This document shows, piece after piece, positions 45,449-53,370 of a DNA stretch of 64,000 bases (position 1 is its first letter; each line of letters starts with the position of its first letter). The notes under the pieces are model-generated. The model had not been told where the DNA came from. It was given only the letters and a program-made list of their open reading frames with translations, and did not search any database. This DNA comes from Frateuria defendens (GTDB lineage: Bacteria; Pseudomonadota; Gammaproteobacteria; Xanthomonadales; Rhodanobacteraceae), in NCBI RefSeq assembly GCF_001182895.1, contig NZ_LFQR01000049.1, positions 1 through 64,000 on the forward strand, given 5' to 3'. A program made the translations under genes and the position numbers.

Positions 45449-46363
45449 TCAGCGGGGATGGCGGGCCATGATGGCATGCACCTGGCGGGTGAGCGCCACC
45501 GCCTGGTCGAACGGGCGCAGCCACATGTTGCGGCCGAACATCACGCCGCTGGCGCCGGACTGCATGTAGAACTCCACCTTGCGCAGCACCGCCTCGTCGT
45601 CGTCGTTCTTCTCGCCGCCGGAGAACAGCACCATGGTGCGGCCGGCCGAGCGCACCACGCGGGCCGAGCGTGCCGCGGCGTCCTCGTCCAGCGCATCGTA
45701 GGGCGCGGGGCTGGCGGCGCGCTCGGCCACCGGCTCGTGCAGCTTGACGATGTCTGCGCCCAGCTCCAGCGCCACGCGGGCAGCGTAGTCCTGCGCGTAG
45801 AGGCTGTTCTTGCCGCCCTTGGCGTCGATCGCCGCGCCGCGCGGGTAGGACCACATCACCAGCGGCATGCCGTAGCGCTCGCAGTCGCGGCGCACCTGCT
45901 CGAACTGGCGCAGCTCATCGTGCTGGCGCGGCGAACCCACGTAGAGGGTATAGCCCACCGCGTCCGCGCCCAGGCGCACGGCGTCCTCCACCGAAGCGAA
46001 CAGCGGCGAAGTGGCTTCGGCGTCGCTTGGGATGTTGGTCTTGCCGTTGAGCTTGAGGATCAGCGGTACGCGCCCGCAATACTCGGTCATGTATTTCTCG
46101 GCCAGGCCGATGCCCAGCGCGATGGCGGAAAAGCCGCCGGCCTCGGCCAGGGCGAACTGGTAGCCCGGGTCGAGCGCCGGCGGATGGGGAAAGAAATCGG
46201 TGGGGCCGTGCTCCAGGCCCTGGTCCAGTGGCAGCACCAGCAGGCTGCCGTTGCGCGGGCCGCTGCCGTAGAGCAGGCGCCACAGGCGTGTGCGCTTGCC
46301 GTGCGACAGTGGCAGCGAGGCCAGCCGGCTGGCGGCGGTGGCGGCTTGCAAGGTGTGATTCAT
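45449..46363 (-). CDS. Class I (DhnA-type) fructose/tagatose-bisphosphate aldolase
   Basis: 304-residue FbaB/DhnA-like TIM-barrel aldolase. VLPLDQGLEHGP is the family N-terminal block; the Schiff-base lysine is in GADIVKLHEP, and the phosphate-binding end is LFSGGEKNDDD with SGVMFGRNMW. In this operon the likely substrate is tagatose-1,6-bisphosphate made by the LacC-like kinase, giving DHAP and glyceraldehyde-3-phosphate (inference). Divergent from agaS across a 58-bp region full of TTTC repeats. Confidence 0.88.
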   Translation of the reverse strand: MNHTLQAATAASRLASLPLSHGKRTRLWRLLYGSGPRNGSLLVLPLDQGLEHGPTDFFPHPPALDPGYQFALAEAGGFSAIALGIGLAEKYMTEYCGRVPLILKLNGKTNIPSDAEATSPLFASVEDAVRLGADAVGYTLYVGSPRQHDELRQFEQVRRDCERYGMPLVMWSYPRGAAIDAKGGKNSLYAQDYAARVALELGADIVKLHEPVAERAASPAPYDALDEDAAARSARVVRSAGRTMVLFSGGEKNDDDEAVLRKVEFYMQSGASGVMFGRNMWLRPFDQAVALTRQVHAIMARHPR

Positions 46364-46385
46364 TTCGAATACCTTTGGTTGTAAG

Positions 46386-46417
46386 TTTCGTTAGATTTCA
46401 CTTTCAGTCATATTTCA
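46386..46417. promoter_or_regulatory. TTTC direct repeats, putative DeoR/AgaR operator (aldolase/agaS)
   Basis: TTTCGttagaTTTCA (46386-46400, 10-bp period) followed by two further TTTCA units at 46402 and 46413, in the short divergent region between the aldolase and agaS. DeoR-family regulators such as AgaR bind direct repeats of this kind. Related sites occur at 53257 and 58175. Confidence 0.65.
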
Positions 46418-46421
46418 TCAT

Positions 46422-47630
46422 ATGCCCATGCCTGTCAAACCAGCAGTTTCCACTTCCGAACTCATGCGGCTCACTGCTGCGGCGCCAGCCGAGCAGCGGC
46501 GCCTGGGCTATGCCGACACCCTGCGGGAGATCCTTCAGCAACCGGCCACTTGGCGGCGCACCGCCGCGACGCTGGCCACGGCTCCGGCCCAGGCCATGCT
46601 GCGGGCCTTGGTGGAGGAGGCGCCTGCGCACATCGTGTTCACCGGCTCGGGCAGTTCGGCCTATGCGGGTGAGAGCCTGGCGCCGGCCTTGCAGGCGTCA
46701 TTGGGCATACCATGCCTGGCGGTGCCCGCCGGCCAGTTGCTGACGTCGCTGTGCGGCGTATTGCCGGCGGGGCGGGGACTGCTGGTGTCGATCGCCCGTT
46801 CCGGCGACAGCCCGGAGAGCACCGGCGCGGTCGATCAGGTGCTGGCTGCGGAGCCTGGTTATGCGCACCTCGCCATCACCTGCAATGCACGCGGCAAGCT
46901 GGCCACACGCTATACGGACGAGCCGCGCCTGCACGTGCTGTGCCTGCACGAGAGCACCAACGACCGCAGCCTGGTGATGACCAGCAGCTTCAGCAACCTG
47001 CTGCTGGCCGGCAGCGGCCTGCGCTATGCGGCCGGCGCCGCGGCGCACGCGCAGCTGGCCGACCAGGCGGCGGCCATCGTCGAACTGCTGTTCGAGCGCT
47101 ACGGCGACGCGCTGGCGGCGGTGGCGCGGCGCGAGGTGACGGCGGCGGCCTACCTGGGCAGCGGCGCGACGCTGGGCGTTGCCCGCGAGTCCGGGCTCAA
47201 GATGATGGAGATGACGGGCGGCGCGGTGCGCGTGCTGGCCGAAACCTACCTCGGCCTGCGCCACGGCCCGATGTCCTGGCTGGACGCACAGTGCGCGGTG
47301 GTGGCCTTCCTGTCCGGCGAGTCGCGCGTGCGCGGCTACGAGAGCGACCTGCTGCGCGAACTCACGCGCAAGCGCCTGGGCGGGCCGCGCGTGGTGGTGG
47401 GCGAATCGGTGCCGGTCGAGCTGCTCGGCGGCGACGGCCTGGCGGTGGAGCTGCCGGGCCTGTACCAGCTCGAAGCGGTGCAGCAGCAGATGGTGCACGT
47501 GGTGGTCGGCCAGCTGCTCGCCTTCTTCCGCTGCCTGGCGCTGGGACAGCAGCCGGACACGCCCTCGCAGGGCGTGCTCACACGGGTGGTGGAGGACTTC
47601 GCCCTGCACGGCGCGGAGCACGGCGCGTGA
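46422..47630 (+). CDS. agaS: AgaS-type SIS-domain tagatose-6-phosphate ketose/aldose isomerase
   Basis: 402 residues with two SIS domains; GSGSSAYAGESLAP and SIARSGDSPEST form the first sugar-phosphate site, and YLGSGATLGVARESGLKMME with YLGLRHGPMSW the second. AgaS deaminates/isomerises galactosamine-6-phosphate to tagatose-6-phosphate. Starts at 46422 and 46428 are both possible; neither has a clear Shine-Dalgarno, so initiation may be weak or leaderless. The stop overlaps the following kinase start (GTGA). Confidence 0.9.
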   Translation: MPMPVKPAVSTSELMRLTAAAPAEQRRLGYADTLREILQQPATWRRTAATLATAPAQAMLRALVEEAPAHIVFTGSGSSAYAGESLAPALQASLGIPCLAVPAGQLLTSLCGVLPAGRGLLVSIARSGDSPESTGAVDQVLAAEPGYAHLAITCNARGKLATRYTDEPRLHVLCLHESTNDRSLVMTSSFSNLLLAGSGLRYAAGAAAHAQLADQAAAIVELLFERYGDALAAVARREVTAAAYLGSGATLGVARESGLKMMEMTGGAVRVLAETYLGLRHGPMSWLDAQCAVVAFLSGESRVRGYESDLLRELTRKRLGGPRVVVGESVPVELLGGDGLAVELPGLYQLEAVQQQMVHVVVGQLLAFFRCLALGQQPDTPSQGVLTRVVEDFALHGAEHGA

Positions 47631-48556
47631 AACCGGTGCTGGTGGCGGGCGAGATCAACGTCGACCTGGTGTTCTCCGGTTGCGCGACGCTGCCCGCCTT
47701 CGGCCGCGAGATGCTGGCCGAAGGCTTCCGCCAGGGGCCAGGCAGTTCCTCGATGATCTGTGCGATGGGCCTGGCGCGGCTGGGTGAGCCGGTGGCCTTT
47801 GCCGGCCGGGCCGGCCGCGATGCCTGGGGCGACGCCTGCGTCGCGGCCCTGCGCGAGGCCGGGATCGACGTGGTCGCGGTGCGCCAGGAGGAGGCGCTGC
47901 GCACTGGCGTCACGGTGGCGCTCTCGGCCGCGCACGATCGCGCCCTGGTGACCTATCCCGGCGCGGTCGCGGCATTGCGTGCGGAGGATGTCGGCGACGA
48001 CCTGCTCGCCCGCGCCGGCCATCTGCATGTTTCCTCCTACTACCTGCAGGCCGCGCTGCGACCGGGGCTGCGCGAGCTGTTCGCGCGCGCCCGGCGAGCC
48101 GGGCTCACCACCTCGCTCGATCCCGGCTTCGACCCTGCCCAGTGCTGGCGCGACGAGGGCTTCGCGGCACTGCTCGAACAAGTGGACGTGTTCCTGCCGA
48201 ATGCCCTGGAAGCCTGCGCGATCAGCGGCGAGGACACGCCGGCGCGGGCGCTGCACGCCTTCGCCAACGGCCGCACCCGCACGGTGGTCAAGTGCGGCGG
48301 CGAGGGCTGCATCGCGCTCGACGAGGAAGGCCGCACGCTCGCCGTGCCGGCCTTCCCGGTGGTTGCGGTGGACAGCACTGGCGCCGGCGATTCCTTCGAT
48401 GCCGGTTTCCTGCATGCATGGCGGCGCGCGCTGCCGCTGCGCGAGTGCCTGCGCTGGGGCAGCGCCTGCGGCAGCCTTTCCACCCGCGGCCTGGGTGGCA
48501 CGGCGTGCCAGCCCGGCGAGGCGGACGTGCGGCATCTGCTGGCGGCCGCGCCATGA
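47627..48556 (+). CDS. PfkB-family sugar kinase
   Basis: 309-residue ribokinase-fold kinase starting with GTG overlapping the agaS stop by 4 bp. VLVAGEINVDLVFSG is the N-terminal family block and DSTGAGDSFDAGF the ATP/anion-hole motif with catalytic Asp. It differs from the next kinase in lacking the LacC/FruK N-terminal pattern, so it may phosphorylate a free hexose or hexosamine rather than a sugar phosphate. Its exact substrate is not evident. Cotranslated with the next kinase (ATGA). Confidence 0.85.
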   Translation: MKPVLVAGEINVDLVFSGCATLPAFGREMLAEGFRQGPGSSSMICAMGLARLGEPVAFAGRAGRDAWGDACVAALREAGIDVVAVRQEEALRTGVTVALSAAHDRALVTYPGAVAALRAEDVGDDLLARAGHLHVSSYYLQAALRPGLRELFARARRAGLTTSLDPGFDPAQCWRDEGFAALLEQVDVFLPNALEACAISGEDTPARALHAFANGRTRTVVKCGGEGCIALDEEGRTLAVPAFPVVAVDSTGAGDSFDAGFLHAWRRALPLRECLRWGSACGSLSTRGLGGTACQPGEADVRHLLAAAP

Positions 48557-49476
48557 TCACGGTGGCCGGCTTCAACACCGCGATCGACCGGCTGGTGTCG
48601 CTGGACGCGCTGGCGCCTGGCCACGTGCAGCGCGCCCGCGCGGCCAGCGCGTACCCGGGAGGCAAGGGGCTGCACGTGGCGCAGACGGTGGCGGCGCTGG
48701 GCGAGCGCGTGCAGCTGGTGGGCTTGACCGACCCGCTCCATCGCAACCTGATCGGGCGCCGCCTCGCCGAGCGCGGCGTGCTGTTCCATGGCGTGGAGAT
48801 CGGGCAGGCGCTGCGCCAGTGCATCGCGCTGCGCGAGCCGGACGGCCGCATCACCGAGATTCTCGACCCCGGCCCCGAACCGGAGGTAGCGGCGCGCGAG
48901 CGGCTGCTCGACGGCCTGCTGCGCTGCGCGGAGGAGAGCGCCCTGGTGGTGCTGGCCGGCAGCCTGCCGCGCGGCTTCGGTACGGATACCTATGCAAGCC
49001 TGGCGCGCCAGGTCGTGCCGCCGTCGCTGGTGGATGCCAGCGGCGAGGTGTTGCGGCAGGCGATCGCCGCCGGCGTGCACCTGGTCAAGGCCAACCGCGA
49101 CGAGGCGGCCGAGTGGAGCGGCCGGCGCATCGACTCGGCCGGCGAAGCCGCGGCGGTGGCGCGGGCGATGCACGAGCGCGGCGTCGCGCGGCCAGTGGTG
49201 ACGCTGGGCGTGCAGGGCGCGGTCGGCTTCGACGGCGCGACGGCCTGGCACGTGGCCGTGGCGACCACGCACAGCCGCAACGCGGTGGGGTCCGGCGACT
49301 GCTTCATGGCCGGCATGGCCGTGGCGCTGCGGCACGGCGAGCCGCTGGAGGAGGCGCTGCGTCTGGGGGCGGCCTGCGGCGCCGCCAATGCGCTGGGCGA
49401 GGAGACCGGCTACGTGCGGCGCGAGGATGTCGATGCGCTGCTTTCGCAGGTTGTCGTCAGACGTCTGGACGGCTGA
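48553..49476 (+). CDS. LacC/FruK-type tagatose-6-phosphate (1-phosphofructo) kinase
   Basis: 307 residues with the LacC/FruK pattern: ITVAGFNTAIDRLVSLDALA, the YPGGKGLHVAQTVAALG substrate block, and NAVGSGDCFMAGMAV with catalytic Asp. The position after AgaS and before glycosidases fits phosphorylation of tagatose-6-phosphate to tagatose-1,6-bisphosphate, the aldolase substrate. The ATG overlaps the previous kinase stop by 4 bp. Confidence 0.87.
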   Translation: MITVAGFNTAIDRLVSLDALAPGHVQRARAASAYPGGKGLHVAQTVAALGERVQLVGLTDPLHRNLIGRRLAERGVLFHGVEIGQALRQCIALREPDGRITEILDPGPEPEVAARERLLDGLLRCAEESALVVLAGSLPRGFGTDTYASLARQVVPPSLVDASGEVLRQAIAAGVHLVKANRDEAAEWSGRRIDSAGEAAAVARAMHERGVARPVVTLGVQGAVGFDGATAWHVAVATTHSRNAVGSGDCFMAGMAVALRHGEPLEEALRLGAACGAANALGEETGYVRREDVDALLSQVVVRRLDG

Positions 49477-49628
49477 ATCGTCGAGGCGGGGGGCGCAGGG
49501 CGCGTCGGGTCGATGGCGATCCGGTCCGGCAAGTTTCACCGCCACGGTGGATGCGTGGCGTATTCATTTCGCGGACCCGGCAGCCGGAGCGTGCCGGGTC
49601 TGCACGATCCTGAGGGGAGATCCCGCCG

Positions 49629-51659
49629 ATGACGCCACGCCGCCATGCTTCGTCCATCCAGCCGCCGGCAAGGCGGCGCGCCGCGCTGCCGGCCCTGGTC
49701 GCCCTGCTGCTGGGCGCCGGCGCCGCGATGGCCGCCGACAAACCGGCGGCCTTCGAGAGCCAGGGGCCGGTGCAGCGCTTCGGCAACGATGCGATCGCGG
49801 TGAGCTGGAAGCAGGCCGGCGATCATCTCGGCGATATGCAGGTGACCGATCTCGTCAACCGGCAGCAGCTGCCGCTGCAGGCGCCATTCGCGCTGGTCCT
49901 GGCCGATGGCAGCAAGCTCGGCCTGGCCGAACTGCGCGTGCTGGCGGCGCCGCGGGCGGTGAAGCTCAAGGCCGACCCCAAGGCCTCGCGCCTGTCGGCG
50001 CGGCTTCCCGGCAGCGCGGTGCAGGCGAGCTTCGGCGATGCGGAAGGGCGCTTTCGCATCGCCTGGCGCTGGGTGCAGCGCGACGGCGCCGACTACCTGC
50101 GCGAGGAGGTGACCCTCACCGCGCTCAAGCAGGACGAGCGGCTCGACCGGGTGGAGCTGTTGCAGGCGCAAGGGGCCGACGCCGAAGTCGTGGGTACGGT
50201 GAAAGGCTCGCCGGTGGTGGCCGGGCACGACTATCTCGGCTTCGAGCATCCGCTGTCCTCCAGCGAGGTCTACGGACGGCGCATCCGGCTGTGGATCGAC
50301 CGCGTGCTGCCGCTGCCCAAGGGCCAGTCGGTGACCTACTCGGCGGTGGTCGGTGTCACCCATGGCGACCAGTTGCGCCGCGACTTCCTTGCCTACGTGG
50401 AACGCGAGCGTGCCCACCCGTATCGCAGCTTCCTGCATTACAACTCCTGGTACGACATCGGCTATTTCACGCCCTACACCGAGGCGCAGGCGCTGGACCG
50501 CATTCATGCGTTCGGCGAGGAGCTGGCGGTCAAGCGCGGCGTGAAGCTCGACTCCTTCCTGTTCGACGATGGCTGGGACGATCGCAGCGGCAGCTGGCAT
50601 TTCAGCAGGGATTTCCCGCAGGGCTTCGTGCCGTTGCGCGAGGCAGCTGCCCGATACGGCGCGGCACCCGGCGTGTGGCTCTCGCCCTGGGGCGGCTACG
50701 GCCCGCCGAAGAAGGAGCGCGTGAAGAATGGCCAGGCGGCCGGCTACGAGGTCATCGACGGCGGCCTGGCGCTGTCCGGCCCGCGCTACTACCAGCGTTT
50801 CCGCGACGCCACGCTGGAACTGCTGCAGAAGGACGGCATCAACCAGTTCAAGTTCGACGGCACCGGCAACGCCGACAAGGTGTTCCCCGGCAGCCGCTTC
50901 GACAGCGACTTCGACGCCGCCATCCACCTCATCGACGACCTGCGCAACGCCAGGCCGGATCTCTACGTCAACCTCACCACCGGCACCACCGCCTCGCCGT
51001 TCTGGCTGCGCTACGCCGACTCGATCTGGCGCGACGGCGAGGACGACGCGCTGGCCGGCTTGGGCAGCAAGCGCGAGCGCTGGATCACCTACCGCGACCG
51101 CGAGACCTACCGCAACATCGTCGAGAAGGGGCCGCTGTATCCGCTCAATGCGCTGATGCTCCACGGCATCATCTACGCCAAGGAAAACCGCAACCTCAAT
51201 ACCGACCCCGGCCACGACTTCGCCAACGAGGTGCACTCCTACTTCGGCACCGGCACGCAATTGCAGGAGCTGTACATCACGCCCTCGCTGCTCTCGCCGC
51301 AGGACTGGGACACGCTCGCCGAGGCGGCGCGCTGGTCGCGCGCCAACGCCGGGGTGCTGCGCGACACGCACTGGGTCGGCGGCGATCCCGGCCGTCTGGA
51401 CGTCTACGGCTGGGCGGCGTGGTCGCCGGGCAAGGCCATCCTCACCCTGCGCAATCCCAGCGACCGGCCGCAGCTGGCGGTGCTCGACCTGGCGCGCCAG
51501 CTGGAACTGCCGTCCGGGGCGGCACGGCGTTTCGGCGCGCGCAGCCCATGGAGGGCCGATGCCGGGAAGCCGGCCATGACGCTGGATGCCGGGCGGCCCT
51601 CCAGCGTGACGCTCGCACCGTTCGAGGTGTTGACGCTCGAACTCGCGCCGGTTCCCTGA
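49629..51659 (+). CDS. GH36-family alpha-galactosidase/alpha-N-acetylgalactosaminidase-like enzyme
   Basis: 676 residues: Arg-rich N-terminus plus a signal peptide (to about residue 36, AMA-A), an N-terminal beta-domain, and a clan-D TIM barrel. LFDDGWDD (311-318) and NQFKFDGTGN with nucleophile D410 are clear; an acid/base Asp candidate is in WRDGEDD (about 469). The sequence resembles the enterotoxin-like/AagA group, which includes alpha-N-acetylgalactosaminidase. A GAGGGGAG site precedes the ATG. With AgaS encoded upstream, release of GalNAc from a glycan is a coherent role (inference). Confidence 0.83.
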   Translation: MTPRRHASSIQPPARRRAALPALVALLLGAGAAMAADKPAAFESQGPVQRFGNDAIAVSWKQAGDHLGDMQVTDLVNRQQLPLQAPFALVLADGSKLGLAELRVLAAPRAVKLKADPKASRLSARLPGSAVQASFGDAEGRFRIAWRWVQRDGADYLREEVTLTALKQDERLDRVELLQAQGADAEVVGTVKGSPVVAGHDYLGFEHPLSSSEVYGRRIRLWIDRVLPLPKGQSVTYSAVVGVTHGDQLRRDFLAYVERERAHPYRSFLHYNSWYDIGYFTPYTEAQALDRIHAFGEELAVKRGVKLDSFLFDDGWDDRSGSWHFSRDFPQGFVPLREAAARYGAAPGVWLSPWGGYGPPKKERVKNGQAAGYEVIDGGLALSGPRYYQRFRDATLELLQKDGINQFKFDGTGNADKVFPGSRFDSDFDAAIHLIDDLRNARPDLYVNLTTGTTASPFWLRYADSIWRDGEDDALAGLGSKRERWITYRDRETYRNIVEKGPLYPLNALMLHGIIYAKENRNLNTDPGHDFANEVHSYFGTGTQLQELYITPSLLSPQDWDTLAEAARWSRANAGVLRDTHWVGGDPGRLDVYGWAAWSPGKAILTLRNPSDRPQLAVLDLARQLELPSGAARRFGARSPWRADAGKPAMTLDAGRPSSVTLAPFEVLTLELAPVP

Positions 51660-51753
51660 GCGAGGGCCGATGCTGCGCTTTGGGCGGCGATTGTCCGGAG
51701 CGGAGCGGGTGGCCGTGGCGGTTCCGACTTTTTCTTCAAGGAGACGACAAAAC

Positions 51754-52959
51754 ATGAGCAGGCGTACGAATCCCTTCCTGCCTTGGCTGGCGAGCCTTGC
51801 GGCATGGCCCGCGCTGCTGGCCGCGGCCACCGTGGACGATGCCGCCCTGGTCCGCACGCCGCCCATGGGCTGGAACAGCTGGAACTATTTCGGCGATGCC
51901 GTGACGGATGCGGACATCCGCCGGACGGCGGACCTGCTGGTTTCCACCGGCATGGCGGCGGCCGGCTACCGCTACGTGATCATCGACGACGGCTGGCAGG
52001 GCCAGCGCGACGCGCAGGGCCGCCTCCACCCGAACGCCAAGTTTCCCGACATGAAGGCGCTGGCCGACTACGTGCACGGCAAGGGGCTGAAGTTCGGGAT
52101 CTATTCGTCGCCTGGCGAGAAGACCTGCTCCGGCTACGCGGGCAGCTATGGCCACGAGGCCGAGGACGCGCGCACGTTCGCCAGCTGGGACGTGGACTAC
52201 CTGAAATACGACCTGTGCAGCTACCGCAAGCAGCTGGTCGGCAAGCCGCTGGACGAGCAGACGGCGATGATGAAGGGCGCCTTCCGCACCATGCGGAAGG
52301 CGCTGGACGCCACCGGCCGCCCGGTCGTCTACGCCCTGTGCAGCTACGGCTGGGGCCGGGTGTGGGAATGGGGCGGCGAGGTCGGTGGCAACCTCTGGCG
52401 CACCACCATCGACATCGAGCAGAGCTATCAGAGCATGATGTTCAACGCCTCGGCCGAGGCCGGCCTGGAAGGCTATGCCGGACCCGGGCATTGGAACGAC
52501 CCGGACATGCTGGAAGTCGGCAACAAGGGCTTCGAGTCGCCGGACATGCAGCGCACCCACATGAGCCTGTGGGTCTTGCTCGCCGCGCCGCTGATCGCCG
52601 GCAACGACCTGGCTGGCATGAGCCCCGCCACGCGCGAGGTGCTGACCGACCCGGAAGTGCTGGCCATCGGCCAGGACGCTCGTGGCGTGCCTGGCCGACG
52701 GGTGCAGCAGCGGGGAGCGATCCAGCTGTGGGCGCGTCCGCTTGCGGACGGCTCGGTCGCCGTGGGCCTGCTCAATACACTCGACCACGCGACGACCGCC
52801 ACGCTGGACCTGCATGCGCTCGGCATGGGGTCATCCGTGTCGGCCCGCGACGTATGGCAGCACCGCGACCTCGGGCCGATCGATGCGCAACATGTGTTCG
52901 AAGTGCCGACGTATGGCACGGTGTTGCTCAAGCTGAAGCCGGCGCAAGCTTCGCGCTGA
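51754..52959 (+). CDS. GH27-family alpha-galactosidase-type glycosidase
   Basis: 401 residues with a signal peptide (to about residue 25) and a GH27 barrel: PPMGWNSWNYFG, VIIDDGWQ, nucleophile D153 in DYLKYDLCSY and acid/base D220 in WRTTIDI, then GHWNDPDML. At the substrate-selectivity strand the sequence is LCSYGW rather than the CEWG-type of most alpha-galactosidases, so S197 replaces the glutamate that contacts the galactose 2-OH. This change also marks alpha-N-acetylgalactosaminidases, although the second selectivity position does not match. AAGGAG precedes the ATG. Confidence 0.9.
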   Translation: MSRRTNPFLPWLASLAAWPALLAAATVDDAALVRTPPMGWNSWNYFGDAVTDADIRRTADLLVSTGMAAAGYRYVIIDDGWQGQRDAQGRLHPNAKFPDMKALADYVHGKGLKFGIYSSPGEKTCSGYAGSYGHEAEDARTFASWDVDYLKYDLCSYRKQLVGKPLDEQTAMMKGAFRTMRKALDATGRPVVYALCSYGWGRVWEWGGEVGGNLWRTTIDIEQSYQSMMFNASAEAGLEGYAGPGHWNDPDMLEVGNKGFESPDMQRTHMSLWVLLAAPLIAGNDLAGMSPATREVLTDPEVLAIGQDARGVPGRRVQQRGAIQLWARPLADGSVAVGLLNTLDHATTATLDLHALGMGSSVSARDVWQHRDLGPIDAQHVFEVPTYGTVLLKLKPAQASR

Positions 52960-53370
52960 CGCGCATCGTGGCGGTCTTCGCCGCTGCGGCGGCAGGAAGG
53001 GCACGGCGGCGAAGACCGTAAATTCAAAAGGACCCGGCCGTTCACCCTGGTGCGCGCTCTGCCGGATGGCCTGGCGTCATGGCCTGGCGTCTGCGGGTTT
53101 ATAGATACCCGCGCCATCGATCTCCCGAATGCGGGCCGCCCCGCGTCGTTGCGCCGCCGCGCGCGGCGCTGCCTTCGTCGCAATATCACCGATGCCTTCC
53201 CTTGGCGGGTTTTCGGCGCGCAAGCCTGCCTGGCTTTCGTTCATAAAAATGTCTACTTTCGATTATCTTCGAGTATTGACATGTGTCTTTCATATATGCA
53301 TCGTTCGTAAGCGTGAAGGGTGGCGGCACAGGCGTCGCCGCCGCACGCCGGGAGAGGGGAGACCACCTAC
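52960..53370. other. Regulatory region between GH27 gene and TonB receptor
   Basis: 411 bp without a gene. A perfect 13-bp stem (CGGTCTTCGCCGC / GCGGCGAAGACCG, 52972-53018, 21-nt loop) follows the GH27 stop and may end that transcript. An AT-rich stretch at about 53235-53300 carries the TTTCG repeats and is the likely receptor promoter. Confidence 0.6.
53257..53271. promoter_or_regulatory. TTTCG direct repeat, putative operator of the TonB receptor gene
   Basis: TTTCGattatCTTCG: two pentamers with 10-bp period about 100 bp before the receptor ATG, with more TTTCG/TTTCA units at 53235 and 53288. Same pattern as 46386-46400 and the inverse strand at 58175-58189. Confidence 0.65.

Noticed and set aside
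49477-49628. AgaR-type operator upstream of the GH36 gene
   Set aside because: Only a single TTTCG unit is present without a 10-bp-spaced partner.
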